This document shows positions 45,195 through 56,148 of a DNA stretch of 64,000 bases, piece after piece. Location of the stretch: contig NZ_HE611001.1 in NCBI RefSeq assembly GCF_000285555.1, positions 8,746-72,745 of the forward strand, read 5' to 3'. A program made the position numbers and the translations under genes. Every line of letters begins with the position of its first letter. The first letter of the stretch is position 1. The notes under the pieces are model-generated. The model ran no database searches. It was not told where the DNA came from and saw only the letters and a program-made list of their open reading frames with translations. This DNA is from Kurthia massiliensis. GTDB lineage: Bacteria; Bacillota; Bacilli; Bacillales_A; Planococcaceae.

Positions 45195-45499
45195 AAATGT
45201 CACCTCTATTTTAAAAATCCATAAATGTTATTTTACCACGAACGACGATACGTTCTACAATATGACGAGAAATGTGCTACGATGTTTCTACGAAAAAAAA
45301 CAAAAAAAGATTCATTTTTTTGTTTTAGGTATCACGTATTAGATAATTCTTTCACAAAAAGCACAAATACCTACATTTAAACAATATAATGCCCTTTTAA
45401 ACTGTATCAAATTGGAAAAATACCATTTTTATTCATCGTTATTTACGAATAATGTCGTTATAATATGATAAAACACCTAAAAAGGGAGATTACCGTAAC
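45195..45499. other. AT-rich divergent intergenic region
   Basis: Separates the orphan membrane gene from the chemoreceptor gene. It contains two TATAAT hexamers on the plus strand (45385-45390 and 45459-45464), neither with a good -35, and a near-perfect AT-only inverted repeat around 45300-45323. No gene is seen. Confidence 0.5.
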
Positions 45500-47212
45500 A
45501 TGCAATTTTTAAAAAATTTGCGTATTCGTTCTAAATTAATCGTGCTGATGGTCGTTAGTTTAGTCGCGTCACTCATTATCGGTTCGATCGCAATTTTTAA
45601 ATTAACGACCTTATCACATGAGATGAATACGATTTATGAAGAAAAAACCGTTCCAAGTAACTGGATTAGCGATGCAGTCGTTTTCAACTTACGCATTGAC
45701 CGTATTATTTTAGAAATGACGGCATCGAATGATCAAATGGAAAAAGATACATTATACGAAGAAGTAAATGAAGGCATTGATGAAGTGCTTGGTAACTTTG
45801 CGAAGCTAGAAAAAATGTCATTAACGACTGAAGAAAAAGCGGAACTCGATAATTTTTACAAGCAAGTGGACATCTTTACTGATAATCAAAATAAAGTATT
45901 TGAATTAGCTTTGGCTAATAAAAATGATGCCGCGTACAAACTGTACAAAACGAAAGTAAAAGCACCACGCGCAGAAATGGTAGATTCACTAGAACATATG
46001 CGCCAAATGAAAATGGAGCAAACGAAAGATATTAACGAACATAACGCTGCTTCTGTGAGCAGTTTAAAAACGTTAATTATCGTGATTGCAACAGGCGCAG
46101 CATTGATTACAGTGTTACTAAGCATGCTCATTATTCGTTCAATTATGTACCCAATGCGCCAATTAAACGAACAAGTCGCAGCGTTAGCAACAGGCGATTT
46201 TACGGTGAAAGACACGTATACATCAAAAGATGAATTCGGACAATTATCAACATCATTTAATCAAATGATTGACCAATTAAGCGCTGTGCTCCACCAAGTG
46301 CAAGACTCTGCAAAATTAATCGATGACACATCTGTACAACTAGGTAATAACGTTGATGAATCGTCAAGTGCGATGGCACACGTCGTTCAATCCGTTCAAC
46401 AAATTACTGAAGATGCAGAAACGGCCCAATCAAAATTACAAAATAACGTGGCATCGATTCAACAAGTAACTGCGCAATTTGAAGTGATGAAACAACATGT
46501 CGAGGAATTAAATAACTTATCGAACATTGCCTATGAAGCAGCGAATACAGGTACTTCAACGATTACCGCAAATGTAGACCAAATGGAACATATTCGCACG
46601 TCTGTTGAACAATCAAACGACGTCATTCAAACGCTCGCAAATCGCATTAGCGAAGTCGACCAAATTTTAAAAGTGATTACAGGTATCGCTGACCAAACGA
46701 ACTTGCTGGCATTAAATGCAGCAATTGAAGCGGCACGCGCTGGTGAACATGGTAAAGGCTTCGCCGTCGTCGCTGATGAAGTTCGTAAATTAGCAGAGCA
46801 ATCGCTCGAAGCGGCAAATTCAATCGGCACGATTTTATCAACGATTAAATCCGATACCGCACACTCTGTTTCTATTATGGAAGTCGTTTTGAATGACGCA
46901 CATAATGGGATTACAACGACAGAACATACCGCACAACAATTTAATGAAATCGTACAACATACGGAAAATATGACGCCGCGTATTACGACGATTTCTTCAA
47001 ACATTCACGACATTACACGTGAAATTGAAGCGATTAACAACAACGGCGAAGAACTACTTGCCGTCACTACACAAAATGCTCAAAATGCTGAACTCGTGTC
47101 AGCTTCTACTGAAGAACAATCTGCTTCGTTAGACGAGATTCACCAATCTTCTAATGGCTTAACGCAAATTGCTTCAGATCTTAATAAAACGGTACAACAA
47201 TTTAAAGTATAA
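45500..47212 (+). CDS. Methyl-accepting chemotaxis protein
   Basis: 570-residue chemoreceptor. TM1 (about 14-34), a four-helix-bundle extracellular sensor (4HB_MCP, about 35-188), TM2 (about 190-213), a HAMP domain with [21 protein letters not shown], and the cytoplasmic signalling coiled coil. The hairpin tip is [21 protein letters not shown] followed by [16 protein letters not shown]. Likely methylation Gln/Glu pairs flank it. A start ATG at 45500 follows AGGGAG. Monocistronic and terminated. The ligand cannot be read from sequence. Confidence 0.96.
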   Translation: MQFLKNLRIRSKLIVLMVVSLVASLIIGSIAIFKLTTLSHEMNTIYEEKTVPSNWISDAVVFNLRIDRIILEMTASNDQMEKDTLYEEVNEGIDEVLGNFAKLEKMSLTTEEKAELDNFYKQVDIFTDNQNKVFELALANKNDAAYKLYKTKVKAPRAEMVDSLEHMRQMKMEQTKDINEHNAASVSSLKTLIIVIATGAALITVLLSMLIIRSIMYPMRQLNEQVAALATGDFTVKDTYTSKDEFGQLSTSFNQMIDQLSAVLHQVQDSAKLIDDTSVQLGNNVDESSSAMAHVVQSVQQITEDAETAQSKLQNNVASIQQVTAQFEVMKQHVEELNNLSNIAYEAANTGTSTITANVDQMEHIRTSVEQSNDVIQTLANRISEVDQILKVITGIADQTNLLALNAAIEAARAGEHGKGFAVVADEVRKLAEQSLEAANSIGTILSTIKSDTAHSVSIMEVVLNDAHNGITTTEHTAQQFNEIVQHTENMTPRITTISSNIHDITREIEAINNNGEELLAVTTQNAQNAELVSASTEEQSASLDEIHQSSNGLTQIASDLNKTVQQFKV

Positions 47213-47217
47213 CGAAC

Positions 47218-47257
47218 AAAAAAGGGAAATCGCACACAATGCGACTTCCCTTTTTTT
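47218..47257. terminator. Bidirectional terminator between MCP and small-protein gene
   Basis: AAAAAAGGGAA-A-TCGCA / TGCGA-C-TTCCCTTTTTT with a 5-nt loop, flanked by A and T runs. It serves the MCP gene and the convergent 55-codon gene. Confidence 0.92.
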
Positions 47258-47265
47258 ATGTCATA

Positions 47266-47433
47266 TTAAGCGTCTACTTCTTCTAACATCACTTTTAATT
47301 CATCGATTTGTTGTTTCGTTAAATCGATTAATTCTGTTGTGACAGCGTTCATTTCGCCCGCTTGTAATTGTTTTAATGTATCTTCAGCATCTGTCAGCAT
47401 TAGCTCTAGATCTTCACGTTTTAAAATAGCCAC
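47266..47433 (-). CDS. Small acidic helical protein, 55 residues
   Basis: A short open frame with start GTG at 47433 and stop at 47266, preceded by AAAAGGAG at 7 nt and followed by a strong terminator. The translation begins MAILKREDLELMLTDAED and ends KVMLEEVDA. It is rich in Glu, Asp, Leu and Lys in a heptad-like rhythm (LKQLQAGEMNAV, LTKQQIDELKVML), so a single coiled coil is likely. No Cys, no membrane segment. I do not recognise a family. Convergent to the chemoreceptor gene; possible partner unknown. Confidence 0.78.
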   Translation of the reverse strand: MAILKREDLELMLTDAEDTLKQLQAGEMNAVTTELIDLTKQQIDELKVMLEEVDA

Positions 47434-47519
47434 GTCATTGCTCCTTTTACGTTAGTACAAGTAGTGTAGCACAACTCAGATAAAACGCAAAAGTGTGTCT
47501 GATGTGCTGAAGCAACATG

Positions 47520-48827
47520 CTATTGTTTATATTTCGGGAACTCTAATTCGTCCGTTAAATATTCACTCACATGTAATTTTTTCGATTTATACGTTTTACC
47601 GTCTTCTTTAAATTTCGCAACTAAATCAAATTCAGCGCCTGATGGAATGCTTAACACACCGTCTGCATATTCATTTGATAAGTTCATTTTTTCACCGTTT
47701 ACGGTAAACGTTAATTTCGGTAAGTCTTTCGTCGTCAACGTCACTTCTTTCGTTTTAAATGTTGCGTTGAGCATATTACTATGTTGCTTCGAAATATTTA
47801 CTTTACGAAGTTCTTTTAAATCACCAAATTTTGATTTGTATTCAACGGTGTATTCATATTTCCCTGGTAATAAAATTTCTTCCCAATCATCATTTTTTTG
47901 AAGCGTCGTACGTTGATCACCGAAAACGAGTTTCACGTCGTCTACGTTCGTTTTCACGTGCGCTAAAAATGGTACAGGATAAATATTGTAATGTGCTAAG
48001 AAACTAAGTCCTAACGGCGAATATTTACGTACGATGAGCTTACCTGCCTTGCTCGGCAGTTGTACTTCGTCTTCAATATTTGCTACGTTTGTCGCTGATA
48101 ATGAACGAATCATATCTTTCGTTTCTTCCGATAGTTCTTGAATATTTTGTTTTTTCAACAATGTATTGTACGCTTTTAAGCTTACATCATTATATGGATC
48201 CGTCGTTAATTGTTCAAAATATAAATTCGCGTCTTTTTTCGCAGCCGCTTCATCTAACTTTTTAATGAGCGCAGTTTCATTGCGCCACATAAAGCTCGCA
48301 ATAATCGCGCCAATTATTAAGCAAAGCGCAATGAGTCCAACAATCATCGGCCATTTTTTATGTTTTTTCGGTGTTGCTGGTGGCGTTGGAGGTGGTGGTG
48401 TCGGTTCTGCTACGCGTGTAACTTCTGGTGTTGGCTGTGAAGATGCTAAATGGAATGGTGTTGCACATTTAAAGCAAAAGTTACTTTCAAGTGGATTTTC
48501 AGCGCGACAAGATGGATTCACACATGTTTTTGTCGGTGCTATCGGTGTTTCTTTTACAGGTTCCTTCGGTGGTAGCGTAGGCGCTTGTTCTGCCTTCTTT
48601 AACGTAATTGACTGATTATCTTGCGGAGTTCCTTGTGGCGTACCGCATTTTAAACAAAATTTGCTACCTTCATCGTTGTAGGCATCACAGTTTTCATTTA
48701 CACATTTTACTTGTTTTACAGATGATGACGGTGCAACGTCTGACGACATGATTGTCCCACAAACGGTACAAAATTTATTGTTTTCTTCGTTCAGCGCCTG
48801 ACATGCCTTATTTGGACATTGTTTCAT
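47520..48827 (-). CDS. Zinc-ribbon, single-pass membrane protein (TcaA-like)
   Basis: About 435 residues. Three zinc-ribbon-like modules at the N-terminus (CPNKAC...FCTVCG, CVNENC...FCLKCG, CVNPSC...FCFKCA), a Pro-rich linker, one membrane helix (about residues 160-180), and a long extracytoplasmic region of 250 residues with beta-rich repeats. This arrangement resembles TcaA of staphylococci, linked there to cell-wall antibiotic response; the link here is by architecture only. ATG at 48827 gives MKQCPNKACQ. A longer frame to 48887 would add CVKCHFRMRKAGKC but has no ribosome site. Downstream of another zinc-ribbon membrane gene. Confidence 0.78.
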   Translation of the reverse strand: MKQCPNKACQALNEENNKFCTVCGTIMSSDVAPSSSVKQVKCVNENCDAYNDEGSKFCLKCGTPQGTPQDNQSITLKKAEQAPTLPPKEPVKETPIAPTKTCVNPSCRAENPLESNFCFKCATPFHLASSQPTPEVTRVAEPTPPPPTPPATPKKHKKWPMIVGLIALCLIIGAIIASFMWRNETALIKKLDEAAAKKDANLYFEQLTTDPYNDVSLKAYNTLLKKQNIQELSEETKDMIRSLSATNVANIEDEVQLPSKAGKLIVRKYSPLGLSFLAHYNIYPVPFLAHVKTNVDDVKLVFGDQRTTLQKNDDWEEILLPGKYEYTVEYKSKFGDLKELRKVNISKQHSNMLNATFKTKEVTLTTKDLPKLTFTVNGEKMNLSNEYADGVLSIPSGAEFDLVAKFKEDGKTYKSKKLHVSEYLTDELEFPKYKQ

Positions 48828-48896
48828 ACATTTCCCTGCCTTTCTCATACGAAAATGACACTTCACACATTGCGTGTAAAATGCCATTATCGGTCG

Positions 48897-49676
48897 TTAG
48901 ATTTTTTTACCGCATTCATTACAAAATAGCGCTGTATCGTCTAATACGTTGCCACATGTACACATTGTAGCTGTCGGTTTTTTTAATGACACAGCACTCA
49001 CTGCTGGCGCTGGTGTCGGTGTTGCTGGTTGATATACTGGCGCTGGTTCTACAACTGGTGTTGGCGCCGCACTTAATGGAATCGTACGCCATTTTTCTGC
49101 AGCACGTTCACCGCCTAATTGTTGAACGTCTTGAATTAATGCACCAATTTCACGAATAAATTGCTCCGTATGCATTGCCGGAGAACCTGATAATGAAGAC
49201 GTAATATTCCCTGATGTCATACGTGCAAATAATCCTCTTGAACCTTCTCCGCTAATGCTAATCGGCGATGTCGAAGCGTGACATAATACCGAAAGGCGCA
49301 TTTGAATGCCTTTACTTTTTAAACCGTTATAAATGACGATCGCTGCAATAATTAATAATATAATACCTACTGGTGGAAATCCGAATAACATCATCAGACC
49401 GAATAACGCAATCAATGCGCCAACAATTAATTGCGCGATGCTCTTTTTGTTTGATAATCCTGCTTGAATACCTGTAATCTCATTCATTTTCGCTTCACGA
49501 ACGAGCACACTGTTGCCGAGCGTCGTTTTCGCACTACTCGTAAAAATAAAACGTTCATTCGTAATGATCGCATACCCTTTTGCTAACGATTTGTTCAGCA
49601 ATGTTAAGTTCGATGCTTCATACTCTCGAATGGTGAACTCATTTTCCGCGAGTTCGATACCGCGTACGTTTCCCAT
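48897..49676 (-). CDS. Membrane protein with N-terminal PH-like region and C-terminal zinc ribbon
   Basis: 259 residues. The N-terminal 70 residues (LAENEFTIREYEASNL, KGYAIITNERFIFTS) look like a bacterial PH-like domain. Two adjacent membrane helices follow (about 85-120, IAQLIVGALIALFGLMMLFG and VGIILLIIAAIVIYNGL). A central region and an Ala/Pro-rich linker lead to a C-terminal zinc ribbon MCTCGNVLDDTALFCNECGKKI. ATG at 49676 after AAAGGGG. It lies upstream of the TcaA-like gene on the same strand, probably one transcript. Family not recognised. Confidence 0.75.
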   Translation of the reverse strand: MGNVRGIELAENEFTIREYEASNLTLLNKSLAKGYAIITNERFIFTSSAKTTLGNSVLVREAKMNEITGIQAGLSNKKSIAQLIVGALIALFGLMMLFGFPPVGIILLIIAAIVIYNGLKSKGIQMRLSVLCHASTSPISISGEGSRGLFARMTSGNITSSLSGSPAMHTEQFIREIGALIQDVQQLGGERAAEKWRTIPLSAAPTPVVEPAPVYQPATPTPAPAVSAVSLKKPTATMCTCGNVLDDTALFCNECGKKI

Positions 49677-49853
49677 ACACAAACCCCTTTATCATTTAGT
49701 CATCTTCCAATTTCAATACACTTTTTCTAAAATTGTAAAATATGCTTAATTATACACAAAATTATTTTTCATACCTAGATATTTACGATAATTCATTTGG
49801 AAAATAGCACTAATTAAATACTTCTTTTGAGTGAAATGATAAAAATCTATGAA

Positions 49854-49887
49854 AAAAACCGCAACCTCCGAAGAGATTGCGGTTTTA
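49854..49887 (-). terminator. Terminator of tmRNA gene
   Basis: On the minus strand AACCGCAA-TCTC-TTCG-GAGG-TTGCGGTT with a UUCG tetraloop, followed by a T run. It lies just past the tmRNA 3' end. Confidence 0.93.
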
Positions 49888-49898
49888 CCATACATGTA

Positions 49899-50250
49899 TG
49901 GAGACGATGGGAGTCGAACCCACGTCCAGAAACTCCAGTACTTGAGCCACTACGTGTGTAGTCAATCTATTTGCGTTTCGCGCTGCATTATGCCGACAGA
50001 CAGGCGTCTTGAGCGCTAACCTACTAATCTCTCCTTACAGACTCAGGTGGCACCTGCAAGTGTATCCCACTAAAGTTGGGCCTCAGTCACTCCACATGGG
50101 CGATGGAATGGTGAAGCAGTTGCAGAACTAAGCTGCAGCTAATTGATTGTTTGTTTTGCCAGTTATTATATAACTTCCGTTGTTGACGAAGCCGAGACCT
50201 CCGACACGCAACCCAAGCCCAGACATCCCTGTCGAATCCGTAACGTCCCC
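49899..50250 (-). ncRNA. ssrA: Transfer-messenger RNA (tmRNA)
   Basis: The minus strand begins GGGGACGTTACGGATTCGAC and ends CGACTCCCATCGTCTCC plus A. Acceptor arms GGGGACG/CGTCTCC pair with one G-U. The tag frame at 50160-50128 reads GGC AAA ACA AAC AAT CAA TTA GCT GCA GCT TAG, giving the encoded tag GKTNNQLAAA. CCA is not encoded (the genome reads TAC after the discriminator A). The partner gene smpB is directly upstream, and RNase R, which degrades tmRNA targets, follows upstream of smpB. Confidence 0.97.
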
Positions 50251-50357
50251 CTATTCACTAAGACAAAGAGCGTAAAGCCACATAAGCTCGTACTAGCTGT
50301 CCGAATATAGGTTGTTAGGAAATCGCTCGAGAGCGACTAGACTGGCTTGATGACTAT

Positions 50358-50386
50358 ATTATAGCGTAATACTGATGATGTCGCAA
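50358..50386 (-). promoter_or_regulatory. Promoter of ssrA
   Basis: On the minus strand TTGCGA (50386-50381), 17 nt, TATAAT (50363-50358). It places the transcription start near 50351, about 100 nt before the mature tmRNA 5' end. Confidence 0.8.
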
Positions 50387-50397
50387 CTGAAATGCAT

Positions 50398-50436
50398 TGA
50401 AAAAAGGCCTGCATTCCTTGATGAATACAGACCTTC
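50398..50436 (-). terminator. Terminator of smpB
   Basis: On the minus strand AAGGTCTGTATTC pairs with GAATGCAGGCCTT (two wobble pairs) and is followed by TTTTTTC. It separates the rnr-smpB transcript from ssrA. Confidence 0.85.
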
Positions 50437-50439
50437 TTA

Positions 50440-50904
50440 TTAACGATTGCGATCTTTCATTGCACGAGCAATGTCACGTTTCGCATCTTTATTTTTTAAA
50501 TCTTGACGTTTATCATACGTCTTCTTACCTTTACCAAGACCGATCAGTAACTTTGCATAGCCATCTCGAATGTAAATTTTGAGTGGTACGATTGTGTAAC
50601 CATCGCGTTTTACATCGTAGTTTAGCTGTTGGATTTGACGTTTGTGCAGTAATAATTTGCGCGTACGTAATGGGTCGTGATTGAAAAGATTCCCTTGTTC
50701 GTACGGGCTAACGTGCATATTTAATACCCACGCTTCACCGTTGCGAATTTGGACGAATGCATCTTTCAACTGCACTTTCCCTTTACGAATCGATTTAATC
50801 TCTGTACCACTTAGTACAAGACCCGCTTCGATTGTTTCTTCAATCGCATAATCGTGATTCGCTTTTTTATTTTGCGCTAGTGCATTTCCTTTTCCCTTTG
50901 GCAT
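50440..50904 (-). CDS. smpB: SsrA-binding protein SmpB
   Basis: 154-residue RNA-binding protein that brings alanyl-tmRNA to stalled ribosomes. N-terminal [58 protein letters not shown]-type core (oligonucleotide-binding barrel) and a basic C-terminal tail [24 protein letters not shown], which becomes helical in the mRNA channel. It follows rnr by 22 nt on the same strand. ssrA lies immediately downstream. ATG at 50904 after AGAGGTGACG. Confidence 0.97.
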   Translation of the reverse strand: MPKGKGNALAQNKKANHDYAIEETIEAGLVLSGTEIKSIRKGKVQLKDAFVQIRNGEAWVLNMHVSPYEQGNLFNHDPLRTRKLLLHKRQIQQLNYDVKRDGYTIVPLKIYIRDGYAKLLIGLGKGKKTYDKRQDLKNKDAKRDIARAMKDRNR

Positions 50905-50926
50905 GTAGCGTCACCTCTATGATTGC

Positions 50927-53311
50927 TTATTTTCGTTTACCACCGCGGTCTTTTTGAGATGCTTTTGCCATTGCATCGTAAAAGCTACCACGTTTTTTTG
51001 GTTTATGATTGCTATCATGATCTGCGTTGCGTTTACGTTCGTCTTTACGTGTACGACCGTTTACTTTTGGGCCACTCGGTGTACGTTTGTTGCTTGGACC
51101 TTTACCACCGCGTTTGAATTCTTTACCTTTTTCTTTACCTTTGATAACACGTGGACCGTTGTTGCGACGTTTTGGTTGTGGTTCAGGCATGTCTGTAATG
51201 ATGAAGTCGACTGCTGCTTCTTCAACATTGACGTTGAACACTTTAATTGTCACGCGGTCACCGATGCGGAATTGACGTGCAGTACGTTCGCCGACCATTG
51301 TCATTGAACGCTCATCGAAGTTGTAGTAGTCATCCGTTAAATTACTAATGTGTACAAGACCTTCGATTGTGTTATCAAGCTCGATGAACATACCGAAGTT
51401 CGTAACAGAACCGACGATACCTTCGAATTCTTGACCGACTTTATCAAGCATGTATTGTGCTTTCTTGATTGCTTCTGTATCACGTTCAGCATCGATTGCA
51501 CGACGTTCACGAGATGAAGTATGAACTGAAATTTCGTCCATTACAGAACCCCAATAAGAAGTCGTTTTTGGTGATCTGTCACCTTCGATTAAATACGTAC
51601 GTAATAAGCGGTGTACGATTAAGTCAGGGTAACGACGAATTGGTGATGTAAAGTGTGTGTAGAATGGTGCGGCTAAACCGAAGTGACCTAAGCATTCTGG
51701 GTTGTATTTCGCTTGTTGCATTGAACGAAGCATCATTGTAGAAATGACTGGGTATTCGGGTTGACCTTCTACTGATTTTAAAATACCTTGTAGCGCACTT
51801 GGATCAATTGAATCTGTTGCACCTTTTACAGTAATACCGAAGTTTGTGATGAATTCGAAGAAACGTTGCAGACGTTCTGGTTTTGGATCTTCGTGAATAC
51901 GATAGATGAATGGTAATTCCATTTTGCATATGTGTTCAGCAACTGTTTCATTCGCTGCAAGCATGAAGTCCTCGATCATTTTTTCAGCAATTGTACGTTC
52001 GCGCACGACGATATCTACTGGCCAGCCTTTTTCATCGACAACGACGACTGACTCTTTTAAGTCGAAATCTACTGCGCCACGACGGTCACGATTAGAACGA
52101 AGGATATCTGATAATTCCTTCATCGTTTCAAACATCGGTACAAGCTCTTTGTAGCGCTCGATCAGTTCAGCATCTTTGTGCTCGACGATTTTATAAACGT
52201 CTGAGTACGTCATACGTTCATTTGTACGAATGACACTTTGGAAAATATCGTGTTCTACGACTTTACCTGTTGGGTCGATGATCATTTCACAAGATAATAC
52301 TAAGCGATCGACTTGTGGGTTTAATGAACAAATACCGTTTGACAGACGGTGTGGAATCATTGGAATCACGCGGTCTGTTAAGTAAACAGAAGTTGCGCGT
52401 TCAAATGCTTCTTTATCTAATACAGAATCTTTCGTTACATAGTAACTTACGTCTGCAATGTGAACTGTTAATTTGTAGTTACCGTTATCTAATTTCACAA
52501 CACCAACTGCATCATCTAAATCTTTTGCAGATTCGCCATCGATTGTAACGATCATATCTTCGCGGCAATCACGACGACCTACACGATCTTCATCAGAAAT
52601 TTCTTCTGGTACAGCTGCAGCTGCTTCCATCACTTCTTCAGGGAAGTCTACATCGATGTTATGTTTATGGATAATCGATAAAATATCAACGCCCGGATCG
52701 TTTTTGTGACCAAGAATTTGTGTCACCATACCTGATGCTGAATGTTTTTCATCTGGCCATTTTGTAATTTCAACGACTACTTTATGACCGTCCATCGCGC
52801 CTAGTGTATGACCGCGACCGATGAAAATATCTGTACCGAAACGCTTGTCATCTGGTACGACGAAGCCGAAGTTTTTGTTCGCTTGGAATTCACCGACGAC
52901 ACGTGTTGTACCACGTTCTACGATTTCAACGATTTGACCTTCGCGACGTTCGCCAGTTGAATCTGCTGATACTTTCACGATAACTGTATCACCGTTTAAT
53001 GCGCCAGCTTTCATTGTTGGTGGAATGAATACGTCGTCCATACCTTCTTCTTCTGGTGCAACGAAACCAAAGCCTTTTGCGTGACCGATGAAACGACCTT
53101 GGAATGTGTTCATACGTTCAGGTGTACCGTATTTGTCATTGCTACCGCGTACGATGCTCCCTTTCTCTTCTAAGTTCACTAAAATTTTCACTAGTTCTTT
53201 GAAGTCTTCTGCCTCTGTTAAACCTAGTTGTTCTTCAATTTCCGCTACTGTTAACGGTTTTATATCTTCTTGGGTAAATAACGCAAGTGTGCGTTGTTCT
53301 AAATTACTCAA
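50927..53311 (-). CDS. rnr: Ribonuclease R
   Basis: 3'-5' exoribonuclease for structured RNA and tmRNA-tagged mRNA, 794 residues. In order: N-terminal winged helix (1-65), two cold-shock domains ([37 protein letters not shown]), the RNB catalytic domain with [15 protein letters not shown], an S1 domain [28 protein letters not shown], and a 90-residue Lys/Arg/Gly-rich basic tail. ATG at 53311. It lies 26 nt downstream of the carboxylesterase gene. Confidence 0.98.
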   Translation of the reverse strand: MSNLEQRTLALFTQEDIKPLTVAEIEEQLGLTEAEDFKELVKILVNLEEKGSIVRGSNDKYGTPERMNTFQGRFIGHAKGFGFVAPEEEGMDDVFIPPTMKAGALNGDTVIVKVSADSTGERREGQIVEIVERGTTRVVGEFQANKNFGFVVPDDKRFGTDIFIGRGHTLGAMDGHKVVVEITKWPDEKHSASGMVTQILGHKNDPGVDILSIIHKHNIDVDFPEEVMEAAAAVPEEISDEDRVGRRDCREDMIVTIDGESAKDLDDAVGVVKLDNGNYKLTVHIADVSYYVTKDSVLDKEAFERATSVYLTDRVIPMIPHRLSNGICSLNPQVDRLVLSCEMIIDPTGKVVEHDIFQSVIRTNERMTYSDVYKIVEHKDAELIERYKELVPMFETMKELSDILRSNRDRRGAVDFDLKESVVVVDEKGWPVDIVVRERTIAEKMIEDFMLAANETVAEHICKMELPFIYRIHEDPKPERLQRFFEFITNFGITVKGATDSIDPSALQGILKSVEGQPEYPVISTMMLRSMQQAKYNPECLGHFGLAAPFYTHFTSPIRRYPDLIVHRLLRTYLIEGDRSPKTTSYWGSVMDEISVHTSSRERRAIDAERDTEAIKKAQYMLDKVGQEFEGIVGSVTNFGMFIELDNTIEGLVHISNLTDDYYNFDERSMTMVGERTARQFRIGDRVTIKVFNVNVEEAAVDFIITDMPEPQPKRRNNGPRVIKGKEKGKEFKRGGKGPSNKRTPSGPKVNGRTRKDERKRNADHDSNHKPKKRGSFYDAMAKASQKDRGGKRK

Positions 53312-53336
53312 ATGTTTCCCTCCTACGAACAGACGA

Positions 53337-54083
53337 TTATTCCTGCCAATCTAAACTATTTAGAAACGCTAAAATATCCTCATGTAATTGTTTTTTCTCT
53401 TTACCTAATGTAATGACATGACCTGACTCTTCATACCATTTTATATGTTTATCTATTGACTCTACTGTATCATAAATGATCTGTGCGGACTTCGGATTAA
53501 TAACCTCATCGTGTCTCGCTTGAACGACGAAAATCGGTGCATATACTTCGTCAACGTGACGACGCACATCTTGAATCAGTTCAGGAAGTTTTGGCAATGA
53601 GGGCATACCCTCTTGTTTGATGCTTTCTAATAATGCACTCGTCTCTGTCTCACTATAGCCAAATGCTCTACTAAAATCCTTCGCGTATTTTAAAATACCG
53701 CTAAACATTGTATCGGTCGTACGCATCGTCATTGGCGCGCACATCGTCACAATTCCTTTAAGCGGTTTTAAATACCCTAAACGAAGTGAGAAGACGCCAC
53801 CTAGTGATAGGCCGACTACAGCGATTTCGTTGTAGCCTGCCGCCACTAGCTCGTCATACGCCTTTTCTACATCTTGCCACCAATCCACTGGCCCTGTTTT
53901 AATCAGTTCTAGTGGTGATACACCATGTCCTTTAAAATGCGGTGCTTTCGTCGTATAGCCGTTCTTCTCTAAAAAACGACCTAATATGCGCACGTCGGCT
54001 GAATTCCCTGTAAAACCATGTAGTAATAATACTGCGCGCTTTCCAGCTTCAAAGAAAAATGGTTGTGGCAAAGATACCTTCAT
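53337..54083 (-). CDS. Carboxylesterase (Est30-like alpha/beta hydrolase)
   Basis: 248-residue cytoplasmic esterase. [10 protein letters not shown] supplies the oxyanion hole, GLSLGG the nucleophilic Ser (about 93), ARHDEVI the Asp and EESGHVI the His. It resembles the thermophilic carboxylesterase Est30/YvaK located in secG-yvaK-rnr-smpB in B. subtilis. ATG at 54083 with AGGAGG, which lies downstream of the longer frame start at 54107. Second in a transcript that runs est-rnr-smpB. Confidence 0.93.
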   Translation of the reverse strand: MKVSLPQPFFFEAGKRAVLLLHGFTGNSADVRILGRFLEKNGYTTKAPHFKGHGVSPLELIKTGPVDWWQDVEKAYDELVAAGYNEIAVVGLSLGGVFSLRLGYLKPLKGIVTMCAPMTMRTTDTMFSGILKYAKDFSRAFGYSETETSALLESIKQEGMPSLPKLPELIQDVRRHVDEVYAPIFVVQARHDEVINPKSAQIIYDTVESIDKHIKWYEESGHVITLGKEKKQLHEDILAFLNSLDWQE

Positions 54084-54159
54084 TTCAAAAACCTCCTGAT
54101 GTGTCATTGCATTGGTAAATATACGTCTTCCTCTATTATATCCTTAACAAATACAAAAT

Positions 54160-54184
54160 GCCTAACCTTTTGATGGTTAGGCAT
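54160..54184 (-). terminator. Terminator of secG
   Basis: On the minus strand TGCCTAACC-ATCAAAA-GGTTAGGCA followed by TTTTG, 11 nt past the secG stop codon. Confidence 0.85.
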
Positions 54185-54194
54185 CAATCGTTTA

Positions 54195-54422
54195 TTAGAA
54201 TTTTGCAATTAAAATTGCGACAACGAAAAATAAAATTGAAAGAACCATCGTTACACGGTGTAAAATTAATTCTACGCCACGCGCTTTTGATTTGCCGAAC
54301 AATTGTTCAGCACCACCTGAAATGGCACCTGATAGACCTGCACTTTTTGGTTCTTGCATTAATACCGTCACAATAATTAGCACTGCTAACACGATTAATG
54401 AAATTAGTAAAAATGTATGCAT
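54195..54422 (-). CDS. secG: Preprotein translocase subunit SecG
   Basis: 75-residue inner-membrane protein with two helices (about 3-20 and 54-72) around a cytoplasmic loop, containing the conserved [17 protein letters not shown] and [17 protein letters not shown]. It is the accessory subunit of SecYEG. Two adjacent ATGs exist at 54425 and 54422; the second is better spaced from GGAGGTG. Position next to the carboxylesterase, as in B. subtilis. Confidence 0.96.
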   Translation of the reverse strand: MHTFLLISLIVLAVLIIVTVLMQEPKSAGLSGAISGGAEQLFGKSKARGVELILHRVTMVLSILFFVVAILIAKF

Positions 54423-54572
54423 CATTTCACCTCCAGCTCATCTACATCACGACATTGCCTATTTTATCATAGACTAAGCACTTGATGCATAACTCTAAAC
54501 GTAATTATACATACTGTCATTTTATCATGAAAACATGCAACTATATAGCAAAAAACGGTATTTCTTTAAAAA

Positions 54573-54739
54573 CTATCTACCTAACGAGCCACTATCGATA
54601 ACGATCGTTTGCCCATCTACGTAGTCAGGCTAAAAAGATTACCGCACCTTTCATATCTTCTGCATTGCCCCAACGACCTGCCGGAATGCGTTCTAAAATT
54701 TAACGACTACATTTTCCCTGTTAAATTAAATAATTCCAT
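54573..54739 (-). pseudogene. SDR-family dehydrogenase remnant with large internal deletion and frameshift
   Basis: On the minus strand a GAGGGAAG ribosome site is followed by ATG GAA TTA... reading MELFNLTGKM then stop, which resembles the N-terminus of KduD-like short-chain dehydrogenases (MxLFxLxGKV). After about 20 nt the frame reads ILERIPAGRWGNAEDMKGAV with IFLA, then breaks, and continues in another frame as PDYVDGQTIVIDSG, SLGR, stop. These match the SDR C-terminus (IPAGRWGxPED...FLAS..SDYVxGQTIxVDGG). About 200 middle codons, with the catalytic Ser-Tyr-Lys and NAD motif, are gone. No product can be made. It lies between secG and eno. Confidence 0.85.
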
Positions 54740-54760
54740 GTCACTTCCCTCTTTTTATTC

Positions 54761-54798
54761 AAAAAAAACAGGCTATGTCAACGTGACATAGCCTGTAT
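54761..54798 (-). terminator. Terminator of the glycolytic operon (eno)
   Basis: On the minus strand ACAGGCTATGTCA-CGT-TGACATAGCCTGT followed by eight T, 13-bp perfect stem, 13 nt past the eno stop codon. Confidence 0.95.
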
Positions 54799-54811
54799 GA
54801 AGTTCAATTAC

Positions 54812-56134
<1,323 letters not shown>

Positions 56135-56148
56135 TTATTGTTTTCGAT

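Noticed and set aside
45385-45464. TATAAT hexamers upstream of the chemoreceptor gene
   Set aside because: Neither has an acceptable -35, and no sigma-D (GCCGATAT) motif is seen, so I do not call a promoter.
48828-48887. N-terminal extension of the TcaA-like protein with CVKC...C
   Set aside because: No ribosome site precedes 48887, although the extra cysteines make this less than certain.
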